DNA from: Pomphorhynchus laevis
Taxonomy: Eukaryota; Acanthocephala; Palaeacanthocephala; Echinorhynchida; Pomphorhynchidae
DNA: 64,000 bases
NCBI GenBank assembly: GCA_012934845.2
Contig: WNNJ02002127.1
Span: 122,671-186,670, forward strand
Direction: 5' to 3'
A model generated the notes under the pieces. It was not told the DNA's origin. It did no database searches and saw only the letters and a list, made by a program, of their open reading frames with translations. Of this stretch, positions 1 to 13,000 are shown piece by piece. How positions within the stretch are numbered: the first letter of the stretch is position 1; each line of letters opens with the position of its first letter. The translations under genes and the position numbers were made by a program.

Positions 1-1727
1 GATTACAAAGTTGAACGAGACTTTCTGCCTGTCCAACACAACTGGCATCATCAGCATACCATCTATGTGTGACTAGTGGAGCGTGTTCTTTTAGTTTGTG
101 GATCAATGATAGACTGGATGCACTAAATGCAAACATTGCTAAGGGATCTCCCTGCGTAAAACACTCCTTAGACATTAGTCAATCTTCTTCCATTAAGAGT
201 AACGAATTTTTTATATGTGTTGTTTAGGATTCTATCGAGACTGGGACATACATATTGAATATTACATAAAGACAGCAATCTAGTTAAACGCATTACTCGC
301 ATCTATTAATAAAACACATTTATCATTAGACTCATTGAACAACTTTCGTATAGAATGCACAGCTACCTCAACTCCGCAACGTTGACCAATACAAAGTTGT
401 TCGATCCCAGCTGATTTCACAAGGCCTTCCCTTACTCGTTTCGCAGCAACCTTCCCAATGATCCGCCTTAATACCTCTCCAACCCCTATTGGTCGTATTC
501 CAATATCCTTACGAAGCGGAATCAATCTGCTTGCAGTGAAAGCTTTCAGCTCACCCTGATTTATTGTTTCTGTTGTGAGCAATATAGCAAATCGAACCAG
601 GTTTTCAGCTAGCAATGCGGATTCTCTGTCAAAGTTGTGCAGCATTTTCGACCAGCCATTTGCGTCCATCCAGATGGACCAGCACTACCATGTGTATATT
701 TTGCAGCCTATCTTATTTCATTTATGTCAATGCTTGTGAATATTGCGTCATGATGTGTAGTAAATCTGTTCAAAGGTTCCTTTAGAAATAACTCTGGACA
801 AGCTACCCTTGGATTAAAATGAAGATCTGCCAGTACTTCCCTAACTAACCTTTCACCTTCGATATTTTTTCGAAGGGTGATATAACACCTTGTGCCGTCT
901 TTCCTTCTAGAATTCTCATTGCGGCTGAAATGCGCCCATTTATTTATAGTTTCGTGAATTCTCGCACCCATGTCTTTGTCTTGTTTGTCACATCGTGCTG
1001 CTTTCTTAACCTGTAAAAGTACAATGCCTCGTTAACCGGCTCTACTAGGCCGTCGTGTTTCCACATTTGCAATCTCCGCACAATTGTTTTACGGATATCC
1101 TTCGTTCTGGAGGATGGAATTCGTTGGAGAACTGTCTGTGATAAAATTGTCACCTTCATGAGCGATACGTATATTAATCCAGTGTTGTCGGCTGCCTTTC
1201 CATATAGTTGGGCCACAATATGCACAAAGTCAGTAGCTACTTGACACTTAGGAAGATGCATGAGAATTGGAGCCCACATACATACTTGTTCGTATAACGC
1301 ATTTATATCTCTGTTAGGCTTATTGATTTGGTAAGGTATATCCGGATGGATTATTGCTTGAAGATGATTCACATTCTCTATCTCAGTATCCTGAATGGTT
1401 TGCACTGGGACATCGGCCGAATCGACTGGATTCTGTTGTGTTGGACACGATATCTTCCGCGTGCAATTTAGGGCTGAACAATTGGTACATTCCCGTACTT
1501 TTCTTGCGCAAACACAACCCTTACACTTTGTTGCTACTGTGTTACAGTAACATCATTTTTGAATTAACGAGGGTATACAACGTAGCATGAAGTTGGTGGC
1601 GGCTATGGTTGTCAGAGCCCTTGTATCTCGGCATGATTAATATTGTATGCATATTAGATTGTAAGAATGTAAGTATAAGCTTGTTGACCTTCTTTTCACC
1701 AAATTTTCTGCGTAATTGTCTCGGCAA
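1..1727 (-). mobile_element. Fossil RT-bearing retroelement, family unnamed, runs off the window start
   Basis: Read on the minus strand from high to low coordinate this shows a Cys-rich finger (about 1440-1545, with GCVCA and CTNC spacing), a linker, RT finger motif RPIGVGEVLRRIIGK (about 430-490), palm motif LLIDASNAFN (about 280-310), RGDPLA (about 140-155) and YADDAS (about 45-60). From memory the RPIGVGEVLRR type is common in RT proteins of cnidarians and other marine invertebrates, often with a similar Cys-rich finger; I cannot name the family. It looks old and is broken in several places. No terminal repeats are visible and the 3' part lies outside the window. Confidence 0.65.
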
Positions 1728-1797
1728 TCGAAGGCAAACATGAATATTAGAACAAATCCGAATGTAAGTCGCTGTTGTTAAAGATAGCTTAAACTCA

Positions 1798-1835
1798 AAA
1801 TATTATTGATCAGTAGTTACTGATCAATAATATTT
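1798..1835. repeat. Perfect hairpin, 18-bp arms, 2-nt loop
   Basis: The arm ending in TTGATCAGTA is followed after two bases by its exact reverse complement. It is AT-rich and lies at the left edge of a Penelope-like tail. One of many unrelated perfect palindromes in this window. Confidence 0.8.
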
Positions 1836-1839
1836 AAAC

Positions 1840-2365
1840 TAGTACATTAAATAATTTAAAATAATACATTAAATAATTAAATTTTAAGAATTGCAACAAT
1901 TTGTAATGATATTGGTTTTCTTCAAAATCATTTAAATAAATTAATAGATACATATTTTAAACTAGGTTACTATAAAAATAACATTAAACAGAAAATAGTA
2001 AGTGTGTCCACTTGAACTGCATGGAATGTGTCAACGCGAAATAAGCCAACTGTGCATCTGATTCAGCTACTTGTCGGAGTCGTTCAATAATCTGTTCCCA
2101 TATAAATCAACACAATAATATAAAGAATAAATTTAAACTCTTAAGTGGCAAATTTTTATGGATGGATAATAAATAATATACTTCGAATTAAAATAAGTTA
2201 CTAGATAGTTTTATCAGAGGAAATACATCATTAGCATGTATTTGGCCTCGCTACTATGTTGGGTAGAGGAGTTAGGGGCCGAAACCTGATAGCATAGCAG
2301 TTCCTCCTGATGATCTCTAATTCTTATTCTGATACAACGTCTGTTATTTATTAGTCAATTCCTTA
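1840..2365 (+). mobile_element. PLE-N fragment: RT C-terminal end plus 3' tail with structured core
   Basis: The left part matches the nucleotide sequence that encodes the last RT-ORF residues (GNDIG-like context, then a TAG and GTTACTATAAAAATAACAT) of the better copy at 46343-46930. The tail then carries the conserved core at about 2218-2330: an AAATACAT/ATGTATTT hairpin, GGCCTC...GGGGCC, GAAACCTGATAGC and CCTGATGA. Only the 3' end of the element is present, so it is a 5'-truncated copy. Confidence 0.8.
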
Positions 2366-2439
2366 CGATGCTAAACGAAAGTCAGGTGCATAAAGCGTTT
2401 TTACTGGCTTGTTGCCTGTATTGACCTTCTAGTTATTCT

Positions 2440-2700
2440 TTATATGCACAAATGCGTATCCGTTGGATACGAGGGCACTGAATTTCTCACAGGATACCGA
2501 ATGAAATACGTTTTTTATGAATTGGATGTGCGAAAAATTGCTTGAAACTGTGGTCCAGGAGCCAAAGCTGGCTACGATTGATTTTAAATCCTCGTAACCA
2601 ACGGATACGAGGTTGGTTACAATGCCTTCGTAACCAACGGATACGAGGGCACTGGAATTAAGAATTAATTCCAGTGCCCTCGTATCTTTATTACGAATCC
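2440..2700. repeat. Short direct repeats and a perfect 22-bp hairpin
   Basis: The unit CGTAACCAACGGATACGAG occurs at about 2593 and 2629, and a related GTTGGATACGAGGGCACTG at about 2462. At 2640-2686 a 22-bp arm beginning GATACGAGGGCACTGG is followed after 3 bases by its exact reverse complement. No protein or known element is recognisable. Confidence 0.75.
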
Positions 2701-2714
2701 TTAATTCTTAATTA

Positions 2715-3400
2715 AGAATTAAGAATTGCAACAATTTGTAACGATATTGTATTTCAAAATCATTTAAATTATTTAATTGATGCATATTTTAAACTAGGTT
2801 ACTATAAAATACATCAAACAGAATATAGTAAAATATATAAATCCACACGATAATATTAAAAATAAATTTTAAATCATAACATCAATTAAATTTAATAAAT
2901 TTAATAAATTTAATTTGTTAAATAAAACCAATGTTAATGATAAAGAAGGTATGAAAATTAAATTAACATCAATTAAAACTACTTTTTATTTGTATCGTAA
3001 AGATGGCATATTTAAATTTACAAGAAACATATTTTTGCATAGTCATTCATGTATACCATATAATATTAATAATACATTAGGTGATCAAATTTAAGAATTT
3101 ATATAATATGTAATTATATTGGCTTTCAAAATCATTTGGATAATTTTATATATACATATTTAATATTCTTTTATTTTAATATGGGATTAAATATATAAAT
3201 CAACAAAATATTATTAAAAATAAATTTAAACAATTAAGCAATAAAGTTTATGTATGGATAATAAAAATTATCCCTACATGCACTTTGTTAAACAAATTTT
3301 ATCATAACAATTATGTCATTATCATGTATTTGGCCCCGCAGCTATGTCGAGTATTGAAATAGGGGATGAAACCTGATATTCTAAATTAAACTGATTATAG
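2715..3400 (+). mobile_element. Two nested PLE-N 3' fragments
   Basis: A first 3' piece (about 2715-2880) ends and a second begins about 2930, encoding residues like the [15 protein letters not shown] and IPYN stretches of the RT C-terminus, followed by a worn 3' tail. The core at about 3320-3390 keeps TTTGGCCCCGC and GAAACCTGATA but is degenerate. The copy is old compared with those at 43797 and 47086. Confidence 0.75.
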
Positions 3401-3490
3401 CGGAATAATATATCTATCTCCTTTACTTGTTAAATTTTACTAAGTTGCTGACGTAAGTCAAATTGTTCTAATTATTTGAAGGGATTATCT

Positions 3491-3731
3491 TTATTGTTCA
3501 GGGAGTTTAAGTATTGAGAGGAAAAATAACATGTGAAATTATAGTTCACAAATTTTCGACTATTGTAATAGTCCTTTTCTAGTGTTATGTTTTGACATGA
3601 AAAATATCAAAATATTATCATAACACTAAAAACATAACACTTGAAAAGAACTATTGCAATAGTCGAAAATTTGTGAACATAATTTCTTATTTTATTATTC
3701 CTCTCGATACTTAAACTCCCTTAACAATTAA
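3491..3731. mobile_element. MITE-like palindrome, about 100-bp inverted arms
   Basis: Left arm TTCAGGGAGTTTAAGTAT... and right arm ...ATACTTAAACTCCCTTAA are imperfect inverted copies over about 100 bp each, around a short AT-rich centre. No coding potential. The size and long terminal inverted repeats fit a non-autonomous DNA transposon or foldback element. The target duplication could not be fixed because the inverted repeat extends into the AT-rich flank. Confidence 0.65.
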
Positions 3732-3837
3732 AGTGATCATTCAACGTATCATTGGACGATAATTTTCATATTGAAAATAAATAAAATATCTTTAATAACT
3801 TTATTATTTTATTATATTTCAATACAATTTAAACTTT

Positions 3838-3844
3838 TTTCTAG
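3838..3844 (+). promoter_or_regulatory. Splice acceptor just upstream of the Dicer ATG
   Basis: A pyrimidine run ending TTTTTTCTAG stands two bases before ATG 3847. It could be the acceptor of an upstream 5' UTR or N-terminal exon, or a spliced-leader trans-splice site. The sequence alone does not decide between them. Confidence 0.5.
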
Positions 3845-3846
3845 CT

Positions 3847-4034
3847 ATGAATCAATTTGAGCTTATAATTATATACGGTTGTGAACGACTAGTTGGCTGC
3901 GAAACGGACAAATTTATTGTTGAACAATTATCAAAAGAAAATCGAATATTAGCCATTAATTGTGATCCTATTGATTTGGATCTATCACCAAAGATTCTTA
4001 GTGAAACACTTGACGGATACAAACATAATCTACC
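3847..4034 (+). CDS. DICER1: Dicer exon 1: start of eroded helicase
   Basis: It encodes 62 residues plus two bases, starting [15 protein letters not shown]. By position it matches the helicase strand and P-loop region of Dicer (IVCLNTGSGKTFIAV in human), but where GSGKT is expected the sequence reads GCETDK. It ends at a strong GTAAGT donor in phase 2. The stretch that normally precedes the P-loop by some 20-40 residues is absent, unless an upstream exon exists. Confidence 0.7.
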
Positions 4035-7000
4035 GTAAGTACATGCTTATTAGTTTAAATTATATATTTGTCAAATACTTTCAAAGATGTTATCATTTCC
4101 TGTTGATAATAGATGATCATCTCTTTAATTCAGTCGGCTATTCGATACTTAATCAAATGACCTTAATCCGATTCCAAAACAGTGACACGTTAAACTTTTC
4201 GTCGCAGTGTTTACAGGTATATTTAAACTCATTAAAGTATTAATCAGTAAATGTGCCTTATTATTTTTGTAGAAAAATCGTAGAAATTTATAATCTTTTT
4301 TTCAACAAAATGCTTTATTTTTCGATTGATCCCTATAAATAAATTACAATTGGTAAAACTAAACGTCACTACATTTATGAAATAAATTGCCCTTAAATAC
4401 AAATCGTTTAATTTGTTCTGTCATTAAACAGTTGTCTCTTTTTCTATCCTAATTAATTTGCTCTCAGAATTAATGTGTATAGATTCCAGTATTAGTCTTC
4501 AGGAGCAAATTTAATATTTAAAGATGGTAACATTATCGAAATCATTGATTTTGAAATAAATATTGTATCAAAAATTGATTGTGACTGTGTTATTTAGGAC
4601 AAAAGTCTCACTTGAAAAAGTTTCACCTGGTCACTTAAACGAGCGAAAATGATCACTTTCGCTCGTTTAGTTTTACTTTAAATATTTTTAGTTTTTTTTT
4701 GAGTCAATTTAGGCAACTGTCATGAGTCTTGCAAAGGTTATATCCTTGATAAATTCTTTCTGCATTTTTATAGGATTCCAAGTTTACCACCGTAGGATTT
4801 TGAGTTTAACCAGTAACTCAGTTGTAATTATTTTTATTTCTATCCATCGCATCACTGAATAAAGCATTAGATACTACTGATTAGGAATGTTCGAAATTTA
4901 ATCGACAGATGCGAATAGTGCAAACAAACTGCTCGGCCCGCAGATCAGCACAATTTGTTGTTTCAAATAGCAATAACATATTAGTTGAAAGTATTTAAAT
5001 TCTTGTGAACCTAAATATTAATTGTTAATTGTTAAAATTTAAAATAAAAATCAATTTTTTAATTGAATAATAACTAAGATATGCTAGTTATTATATGCTA
5101 GTTGTTATATGCTAGTCTATAAGGTTGGGTGTAAGGATTGTATAAGCATATACATATGTATCAGAATAAGAATTAGAGGTCATTGGGAGGAACTGCTATG
5201 CTATCAGGTTTTGACACCTAATTCCTCTACCTAACATAGCAGCGGGGCCAAATACGTGTTAAGGACGTAGTTCTTCTGAGAGATGTTAGAACGAATTGAT
5301 CTATCCACATTTGTTATATATATGATATCTAAGACCAGTAAGTTTGTGAACTAACAATTGTTTATTTTGATGTCCCTCAAAGTTTTCTACAACCTTTTGA
5401 CTAAGTAACTCTAGTTCTGTGGTAACCGATATTAAATCACTAAATTTCAGTGATGATCCACAAATTCCAAACTTAAGACCTTTCCTTAAAATGTTTAACT
5501 GATTTTCAGAAATATTCTGTTTACTTAGATTCACTACATGCATGGGTTGGGGAGTTACAACATCGACGCTAGGCAAGGTGTTTCATAGTTGATGAAGTGT
5601 GGTTGACAATAGAAACGTAATCTTACGCATTAATCTGGATACTTTGTTCATGAACAGCTTGTAAAGAATATTCTGAATAAATCGTTGGATCTGATTCCAT
5701 TCCACAGCATTAACAATTTCTTTTAGATTCTCCTCAAATTTTGAAACACGGAGTTTTTGATTTCGAATAATCCAATACTTGTGACTAATTTCATATTTGA
5801 GTAAACGGTGCACAGCATCTTTTATAATACTATAAGCTTTGTTTGTCATTCTTGAACACCCAGAAAATGATAATTTTGCAAAGTTGGGCTGCAGATTGTT
5901 TCGAGAGCAATGATCAAGGAAACGAATGTCTAAATAGCTAATCATAATTAATTGTAAACTGTGAATATATTGCTTCAGAGAAAGTCTCAGATTGCGGCCA
6001 TAAATTTCTTCAAATAATTTGAATATATACATAATTTAAACTAAGTTACTATAAAAATACCATCAAACTGAAAATAGTAAAATACATAAATCAACACAAT
6101 AATATTAAAAATAAGTTTAAAATCATTAGCGGAAAATTTTCATGGATAATAAATAATATACTTTGTATTAGAATAAGATACTATATAATCAAATTTAATC
6201 AGAGCAAATACGTCGTTAACACGTATTTGGCCCCGCTGCTATGTTGGGTAGAGGAATTAGGAGCCGAAACCTGATTACATAGCAGTTCCTCCCGATGACC
6301 TCTAATTCTTATTCTAATACATTGTCTGTTTTTATTAGTCGATTCGAAACAATTGTCTTTTATTTTATATATTTACTTGATACAAATTATATAAAATCTT
6401 ATATAACAATAATTAAATATTTTTAATTATTTATAATTATTTAATTATTTATTATTTAATAAATAATAAATATTTTTTATTTAGCGTTGTTTTATATTTA
6501 TAAATAATTTGAAACTGAATGAGACATTCTGGGGGTGAATAATTATTTTTGTATCTAAATGCTATTCCCAGAAAAAAGAAATTGAATATTTCGATATTTC
6601 GTTCGCTAACCGCGGACATTATCAAGAAGTATCTGAAACAATAAAACAAGTTAAGTTACAATGTATGAAAAACAAAATCATTTTGGACATTCAAATTTGG
6701 TTCGAAAATCTTTATAGCGACAGCTTCCATAACTAATCGGCGTTTTAAGTTAGGCTCGGAAATCAAAACTGACACATTGTCAAAGTCGATGTCATGCCCA
6801 GTTTGATGAGCATGGTCTGCTAATGCCGACTGCGCTGATGTTGTGAGTGCCTTCTTATGCTTTTTTAATCTAGTTTTTAGAGTACGTTCAGTTTGTCCAA
6901 TGTATATGCTTATACAATCCCTACACATACCTTATATACTACACCCATCTTATGAAAATTAGTTTTTCTTGGTTTGGTGACTAGTGCATCAAGATAATAT

Positions 7001-10000
7001 GTACATCAGGTACCATAAAGCATTTTTAATGGTAATCATGACTGGAAAACGAATCTGTTTATTTTATCAAGAATATCCTCACTTAAACTACCCATTGCGG
7101 GAATATAAAAGCAATGTTTAAATTTTTGAGGACCAATTAAGTTGGATTGCGCGGAAGTGTGAATGTGTTATTTTGTTTTTTTTTAATTATTCTATGTAAG
7201 ATATCTATTTGGTAGCCTAGAGATGTATATTCCTTGTATATTCCTTGGTAGCTTGTATATTCCTTGGGACAGCAGTCATTCGGCATCAACAAAACTAGGT
7301 GTGTTTCATGGCTTCTGTTTAAGAGCGTATCGAATTTGTAACAAAGAAGTTTATCTAAACGCCGAATTAAGCAAAGTCTTGAGAATATTTACATCTCTAG
7401 GCTACCCAATAGATATCTTACATAGAATAATTAAGAAAACAAAAGAACGCATTCACACTTCCGCGCAATCCAACTTAATTGGTCTTCAAAAATTGAAACA
7501 CTGCTTTTATATTCCCGCAATAACCTACATCCATTCTGTCTCGTTTCTCAATAACCTACATCCATCAATCAAAATGATTCCAACAACCTCCACGATCTTT
7601 CAGCACATCGCTTATAACCTTTTAGTACATTGTATACCACCATCTATATTATCATTATCATCTATGTCTCGTGCCGTCAAAGAAACTCCTTCCAAATCCT
7701 CAACTGTCAGTTCTACCGTGATCTCACCTACTCACGTCACACGTCTACCTTTACGGAAACACTTTCCTTTTCGCAATCGTCACTAATATCATTCCTTCTA
7801 CCTCCTTATCTCTACGAGCACTATCGACCACGATGTTTCCGCCTTCAGATCCATCATTTCGTCTCTTGTTACTGCGGATAAACCATCATTTTTCAACGAT
7901 ATCTCTAATGTCGCATTCATCCGCCTAAACAAATCTTATCAATCTAATCCTTCCAAGCCTCCTCTTATGAAAATTGTTTTCAAGCATCGCTCTTATGCGT
8001 ACACTGTCCTCTCCCAACGATATAAACTAATTTCCTCTTCAAACACACATTTTCCCCGATCGCACCCCTTCCGAAATCGATCAACTCTCTTCTGCCCGCA
8101 TTGAAAAATGCTGTAGCGAGGAAAATGGGAAAATATCACTCTCCATCTGTAACATTGACCGAAATTTCCACGTTGTCCACACCCGCCACAAAATTCGATG
8201 GCGCTACATCTCCCTTTTGTGTCTTCTCCGATAGCCCCTTTCACGACCACACACGGTTTCCGCCTCGGCCTCTTCAACACTGGATCTACTCTCCATAAAT
8301 CTGAGCTTATCATCAACCTATTCACCAACAATTCATTGATCTCTTCTGCCTTACCGAATCATGTCACTCTGATTCCAACGACCTCTCCCTTCGCCGTTTG
8401 CCCTCTGCCGGTTGCTCACTAATCGAATCCGCCCGCCTTTTTAGCTCATCCCCTTCTAAATTCTCTAATCATAGCGGCATTGTCTCATTCGCCCGTCACC
8501 CCGCGTTTATTTGCAAAATCATTCCCGCTTTTAGTCCTTGCTCTTTTGAATTGCTCACTTGTCGTTCTTCTAGCCCGATCACTCTGGATCTCGCCATTGT
8601 ATAACGTCCTGGTTCATCAGCTCCTACCTCCTTATTTTTTACCGAACTCGCTGACCTCCTTTCACACTGTTCTTTTTCTCCATCCTTTACTCATTCTTGG
8701 AGACTTCAACATCCGCCTCGAACGCCCCGCTTCCACCGAGTCCATCCGGTTTATCAACAATCTATTCAACTACAATTACAAACTCATCTCCACTGCCCAA
8801 CATATTTCCTTGGCGGGGCACTCGACATCATAGCTCTCCCCGATCGTTTTCCTGCCTACACCTCACTGTACATCTCCGATCTACACTTCATTGAACTTTA
8901 AGTCTCGCTGGCATACTTTTAACTCAATCCTTTCTCACTTTTCTTCGTCTTGCAGCATCAATCCCCATGATTATTCGTCATTTCTTCAGACCAAAGTATC
9001 CGCGTTGCTCTCTCCCAACCCTGTCTCTATTCCAGCTCATTGCTACTCGCCTTACCTCATCCTCCCGGAATTCTTTAATCTTATCCCTGTCTCATCTGCC
9101 GGAGTCTCATCTATCCTAATGTCTTTGTCTAGCGGAGCCTCACCTACCAATTCCCTGCCTACCCCATACTTAAATCCATATGCTCATCGATATCCCCCTT
9201 CCTCACCATCTTGTTTAACTCGTCCATCCGCAATCGTATCTTTCCTTCACACTAGAAATCCGCCAATGTTCGTCCCCTTTTTAAGAAAAAATCGCTCGAC
9301 CATTCACTTTTTTCTATCTATCGCCTCATTTTACTCCTCTCTACTCTTTCTAAGATCTTAGAACGCCGCGTTTTAATACAGATCAATGTTTATCTCGCTT
9401 CATCCAATCTGTACAATCATTTCCAATCCGCTTTCCGCTCTAATCACTCCACATATATTGCCTGCATAGAAGTTTACAACGACTTGTTTATTTCTCTTGA
9501 CAAGGCTCTATATAGTGTTCTTATCTCCCTCGACCTTTCTTCTGCCTTCGATTTCGTCGACCACTCCATTCTCCTTTCTCAACTTCGCTATATTTACGGC
9601 TTTTCTTTCTCATCCTTAGCATGGTTTGCCTCATATCTATCCGACCATTATTTTCGCGTCTGTTCAAATTCATCACATCACTTTCTATCTCTATTTTCTG
9701 CGGTGTCCCACAAGGTTCAGTCATAGATCCCCTGCTTTTCTCTCTTTTACTTGGCGATCTCTCTTCGTTTATCAAACCTTACTCTTTTGACGTCATGCAA
9801 TACGCCGAAGGCATCCTCATATATGCTCATGCACCCGCCAATCGCATACACTATATAGCAATTTCCGCCTCTAGCTGTTTTTATTCTATCTACAAACGTC
9901 TCTTCCATCTTTATCTCGCACTACACCTAGAAAATTCAAAATAATTTGGATCCCTTCCCGTCAACCTAACATATCTCTTCCCCCTGTTTTTTTGCCTCAT

Positions 10001-13000
10001 CAATCATCTCCATATTCCACAATATCACTTTCTTAGGCTTCCATTTCAATGATCACCTTTCCCTTAAACCCTTCGTCCGTGACAAGATCTGCAAGTTTTA
10101 TTTAATTTACGTGACACCCGCCGTATCCCCCTATCGACCTTCGTTTCTGTATGTATCTTCTATCATCATTTATTTTCCCTAAAATCGATTACTGCCTCAG
10201 CCTTATCGCAAATTATCCAAAATCAATCATCCTACCCCTACAACGCATCATCAACTCCCCCGTTCTAGTGCTCCTACGTCTCCGTCGCTTTGACCACACA
10301 TCCACATATTGCTAAGCTCTCCTGACCCATTATCCATATCCGCATACAACTCCGACTTTTTCTCGTAACTTTTCGTCTCATCGCTGTCGGATCCTCGCCG
10401 TTCATTAACTTCCCTTTCTTAGACAAAACTTGCCTCACCTATATATCACTGGGTTCCCGTCGTTCCCTCTTACTTCACATTCCCAATTACTCTAACAACT
10501 ACGGTCTCCGATCCTCTCTCATCGCCTCCCCACTCCTGGAATCTATTCCATCTCGTCGTCCGTTGCGTTCCCTCCTTTATTACATTCAAATACCGCCTCC
10601 GTACCCACCTTTTCGACACATGATTTAGATTTTTGTTTTTTTTCGTGGTCATGTTAGCGTGCACCGGCAACCATATGCCACGTAAAAATAAATCTCTTTT
10701 TTAATCTATTTAAGTATTACAGCATGTTGAAACGTTATTGCTCAGTGCCTGAACCCTTATGATCTCTGAGTGCTAACATCAGCGCAGGATGATGTTGATG
10801 TTTAGATCGTGTCGCAACTCGTTCGTGACGATATTTTACACTTGTTGGCAGACACGTGTTTAGGATTAAAGTATAGTGCCGGATAGCATCCTTACATTTT
10901 ACAGATAATAACTTCCTCTGGAAATCTATTTCGAAAAGTGTTAGACCGGTAAATAGTTTACAAATCTGCATATAAGTTTAGTGTAATTTCTCAACGACAC
11001 TGGATTCTATATTGAACACCAAGTATTACAGCACATTGAGACTTTTGTCATCCGTGCCTGCACCTTGATGAACCACTGAATACTACGTCTGCGCAGTATG
11101 TTGTAAGTGTTTATATCGTGCTGCAAGTGGTTCGTGACGATATTCGTACACTAGTTTGTAGACACATGTTTAGGATTGAATCACAGATCAGTATAACATC
11201 CTTACATTTCACACATAACTAATAAGTTAACCATCAATTGAAATTGTTTAAAAATAATTGAGCGAATTCTTTTATCTTATAATACGAAATTCTATGAAAA
11301 ATTAAGATATGCCAGCTTTTCGATTTATTGCAGTTACGTTGTTCACGCTAATGCGTTTTTATTTAGAAATCATTTTAAATTTATGTAATTTATGTAATCT
11401 ATTTTATCATTGACTCATAGTTTTGTATAATTTTAGTTAATCCAGTATCAATATGATGCGATTATCAACTTACCAACACAATTATCTGAATCTCTTGCCG
11501 TTCGTTATTGTATCAGCATTTTAGATGCCTGTATATATCAATTGATTTTACTCGGCAGTCTTCCTGGAAGTCGATCTTTGTTAAAGCTTATTCGTAAGTT
11601 AGAAAAATATTTGGAATCCATATCACTAATCAGCAAGCCGATATACAATAATAATAAATCAAATGATTTGCTTATTCAAACTATTGGTGATTTGTTATCG
11701 TGTTCGATTAAAGTGTTTCCATTAGGAATAAATATAGGTGATTGCTTTACAGAGCGAACTGTACTTGAGTCAACATTGACTTGTCTCCGTACTATGCGCC
11801 GGATATTTCTTCATGAGTGGTATAAATTTATAAATTTTACGAATCAGTATATTGAAATAAACGACATTATACATAAACAACAAATTACTCACAAGGTTGC
11901 CGAATTGTTTGCAGTTTTACATCGTTTGTATAAAGGATGGATACAGAGCGTAATTCCAAATAAAATTACATTCCAGTGTATTGTTCTGACGAAATGTCCT
12001 CTGACTTGCAGTAATCTTTGTCACGGAATAAGCGATCTTTTCCGCGTAATTGCATGTGATACAAAGTTAACGTTTGATTTCCTGAGTACTTTTCAGAAAA
12101 ACTCAGAAGAATATGAAGATTTGAGTGATAAACAGGTAAAAATATTTTTTTTTGTAATTCTAATGTTGTTTCAATATTAAAATTTTAGATTCACGTAAGA
12201 AATTTGTACAATAATAGAAAGATCAATGTACTTTTTGTGAATTATTCAACCTTGAATTTCAAGAATATCAACTTATATTCTCAATATTGCTTGTGTTTCG
12301 ATCCACCGGAATCTTACGGAAACTATCTTTTTATAAAGGTAAAATATATGGAAGTTAATGATCATTAATATCGTAATAAACTATATCTGATATCAAAATA
12401 GTGTCAACTATATGCTACAAAATAGCTAACAACATTTTAACTATTAAATATATCAAATATTCTTATATGATTTACCTGATTTACAAATTAGGTAAAAATG
12501 CCTGTGGAAAGTTAATTTGTTTTAAATGTACAATTTAATGTGTTTGTTTTTATGTAAAAGATTTATGGATAAATAATATACTCTGTATATTATAATAAGA
12601 TTTAACCATAAAAAATAAATCATTAGTATATATGACAATCTGTAGAATGCATAATATAACTTCTGAATCTAAATTATATATTCGTTCAACTAAAATATTA
12701 ATCTATAATTAGATAATAATTATATAATTATCTATAATCGATAATAATATCGATTATAATCGATAATTGTTTATTGAAATAAATAACATTAAAAATAAAT
12801 GATTTTATTTATTAATGATTTTGATAGCAGTTAATTAGGAGTTTTATAATCTTAATTTAAAAATAATTTTTTATTAATGTTATATTGTTTATTTAATAAA
12901 AATTCTCTTGTTTTATAATTAAAAAAGTTGTTTTTATGTAATAGGATATTGTGAGACCTTCACTAGTGCCCGATCAAGCTGTTGTTATACTCTCAGGTTG

